Assembly (NCBI GenBank): GCA_036338025.1
Contig: JAYZDB010000165.1
Span: 1-17,314, forward strand
DNA length: 17,314 bases
Source: JAYZDB01 sp036338025
GTDB taxonomy: Bacteria; Planctomycetota; UBA1135; UBA2386
Direction: 5' to 3'
Shown: one piece after another, positions 15,998-17,314 of the stretch
Position numbering within the stretch: the stretch's first letter is position 1
Layout of the letters: each line of letters begins with the position of its first letter
Position numbers and translations under genes: made by a program
The notes under the pieces: generated by a model
What the model saw: the letters and a program-made list of their open reading frames with translations, nothing else
The model's database searches: none
What the model was told of the DNA's origin: nothing

Positions 15998-17314
15998 ATG
16001 GTCTCTCCGCTTCGTCTACTCGTGCCCGTGGCCCTGTCGTGCATCCTCGTTGGATGCGGGTCGGGAATTGCGGCGCTGGTGGCTGGAAATAGCGGCGGGT
16101 CCACCGGCCCGGGGCTCGGTGAGCCACCACCACCGACCCTGGTCCCGACCAGCGGGACTCTCGCGCCTCTGTTCCACGCCGAAGCCCCCCTGATGAGTGT
16201 GCGATTGCAAGATGTCATCAAGCCCGGTCCCGGGGCTGAGATCTTCGTCGAGATCCGGGCGTTGGGAGGTGCGGTGGTCGACCGGCCGCTGAGCATCTAC
16301 CGATCCGGAACGGACTCGGTGGAGTTCTTTTTTGATATCCCGAATATTCGGAGTGAACTCACCAGGACGTTGGGGGCGGCGGCCTTCGACAAGGACGTCG
16401 CCGCTGAACTGGCGGTGCTGATCGATGGCGAGGATGCGGCGCCACCCGTGCCAGTGACCTTGCTGAAACGGCCCGTTGCCATTGTTGATAGTCCTTCTCC
16501 GATCATCTTGGTGTCGGCGGAAGGCACCGACGTGGTTTCTGTGACCCTGCGATCGGTGACTCTTCAGCTTCCTACCAGTGGGGTTCCTGGTACCTCCGAC
16601 TACACCCGTGAGGTGATTGAACTCAATGACCTTCGAGCGACCGTTGCGTTTGGAGACCTCCCCAACCTCTCGTCTGAGCAGTCCGCAAAGATCGGATTGG
16701 CGACGCCGTCCGCCGTGGCTGGGGAATACGACATCGAGTTCATCATGCCGCGGACCAACAATCCGACCCAGGCACAATTCACGATCGATAGTTTTCCATC
16801 CGGCCGTTCGTCGTTGGTTTCCCGCGTCTTTTGCCGCCCAGTGTTGTTTGGAACCTCACCGGCAACAGGCTCGACTGACGGAGGGTCGGCGGTGGTCTTG
16901 TTTGGCCAGGCGCTGGTTCCGTCTGACAAGGCAACGGGCGAGTTGCTGTTCGAGAAGATCAAATTGGAAGTTCACAAGGGTGGTCGAATTGCGGAGATCT
17001 CCCTCGAGATGATTCGAAGGAGTATCTCCAAGCAGAACCAGTTGGTGTTTTCGATGCCAGCATCCCCTGATGGCACGCCGGGCCCAGTTCGACTGGAGCT
17101 GACAGTAGAAGTAGGCGCGAACCCGCCGCCACGTCAGAACTCGGTTGAGGAGCTGACAACCGTCAAGACCGACGCGTTCTTCTACGGTGATACCTATCCG
17201 AACTTCGGTCCCCGAGGAGTACGTCTGCCTGAGGCTCCGATCGCGACCCGTGCGGCTCCCTTCGTGAGTCGTAGTGTGTCAACCGCTGACGTTTTGTCCC
17301 TGACCCAGGACCCG
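15998..17314 (+). CDS. Large lipoprotein with IPT/TIG-like segment, 3' end outside the window
   Basis: I read 439 codons from ATG 15998 with no stop before the right edge. The N-terminus is a clear lipoprotein signal: basic n-region, hydrophobic core and lipobox LVGC with acylated C20. Glycine and serine follow at +2/+3, compatible with outer-membrane localisation. A Gly/Pro-rich linker (about 31-50) leads into a beta-rich body of alternating short strands with few charged helices. The segment FGTSPATGSTDGGSAVVLFG (about 284-303) matches the start of an IPT/TIG immunoglobulin-like domain. Earlier blocks near 44-85 and 165-180 may be further divergent beta-sandwich modules. No catalytic motif was recognised. 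It starts 27 nt after the TlpA-like stop, so the two could share a transcript. It is probably a surface or periplasmic structural or adhesive protein; function unknown. Confidence 0.8.
   Translation, partial: MVSPLRLLVPVALSCILVGCGSGIAALVAGNSGGSTGPGLGEPPPPTLVPTSGTLAPLFHAEAPLMSVRLQDVIKPGPGAEIFVEIRALGGAVVDRPLSIYRSGTDSVEFFFDIPNIRSELTRTLGAAAFDKDVAAELAVLIDGEDAAPPVPVTLLKRPVAIVDSPSPIILVSAEGTDVVSVTLRSVTLQLPTSGVPGTSDYTREVIELNDLRATVAFGDLPNLSSEQSAKIGLATPSAVAGEYDIEFIMPRTNNPTQAQFTIDSFPSGRSSLVSRVFCRPVLFGTSPATGSTDGGSAVVLFGQALVPSDKATGELLFEKIKLEVHKGGRIAEISLEMIRRSISKQNQLVFSMPASPDGTPGPVRLELTVEVGANPPPRQNSVEELTTVKTDAFFYGDTYPNFGPRGVRLPEAPIATRAAPFVSRSVSTADVLSLTQDP

Overview
Likely source: this looks like a GC-rich bacterial chromosome segment, most plausibly from a member of the Planctomycetota or a similar environmental lineage. 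Three things point there. Exported hydrolases are abundant (S9 peptidase, sulfatase, amidohydrolase, GHL10 glycoside hydrolase). An LVIVD-repeat propeller protein carries a short C-terminal beta domain of the kind I associate with Planctomycetota. A futalosine-type menaquinone gene is present. Lipoprotein and Sec signal peptides argue against an archaeal contig even though a complete topoisomerase VI is encoded. The lineage assignment is inference; no rRNA or marker gene is present. Most starts lack a recognisable Shine-Dalgarno sequence.

Region 1 (1-4042, minus strand) is a tight three-gene unit, read right to left. It encodes an exported S9 prolyl-oligopeptidase-family peptidase, a choline/ethanolamine-kinase-like phosphotransferase, and a glutamine-synthetase-like gamma-glutamyl-amide ligase that runs off the left edge. 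Gaps are 11 and 9 nt. Region 2 (4222-6874) has a UDP-N-acetylglucosamine 6-dehydrogenase-like gene (minus), divergent from a GHL10/DUF187 glycoside hydrolase (plus).

Region 3 (6955-11635) has an exported metal-dependent amidohydrolase (minus). A 206-nt gap separates it from a divergent plus-strand pair: a formylglycine-type sulfatase and the LVIVD propeller protein. No rRNA, tRNA, CRISPR array, insertion sequence or integrase was seen, and no gene-free stretch exceeds 300 nt.

Region 4 (11662-15355, minus) is the most notable part. An overlapping three-gene cluster runs mqnA-like, top6B, top6A, with start/stop overlaps ATGA and TAATG. Both topoisomerase VI subunits keep their ATPase, tyrosine and Toprim motifs. 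They carry features beyond the archaeal core: a QLGLF sliding-clamp-type motif at the B subunit N-terminus and a lysine-rich, histone-H1-like tail on the A subunit. Region 5 (15407-17314, plus) has a membrane-anchored TlpA-like thioredoxin-fold protein divergent from mqnA, then a lipoprotein with an IPT/TIG-like segment that runs off the right edge.
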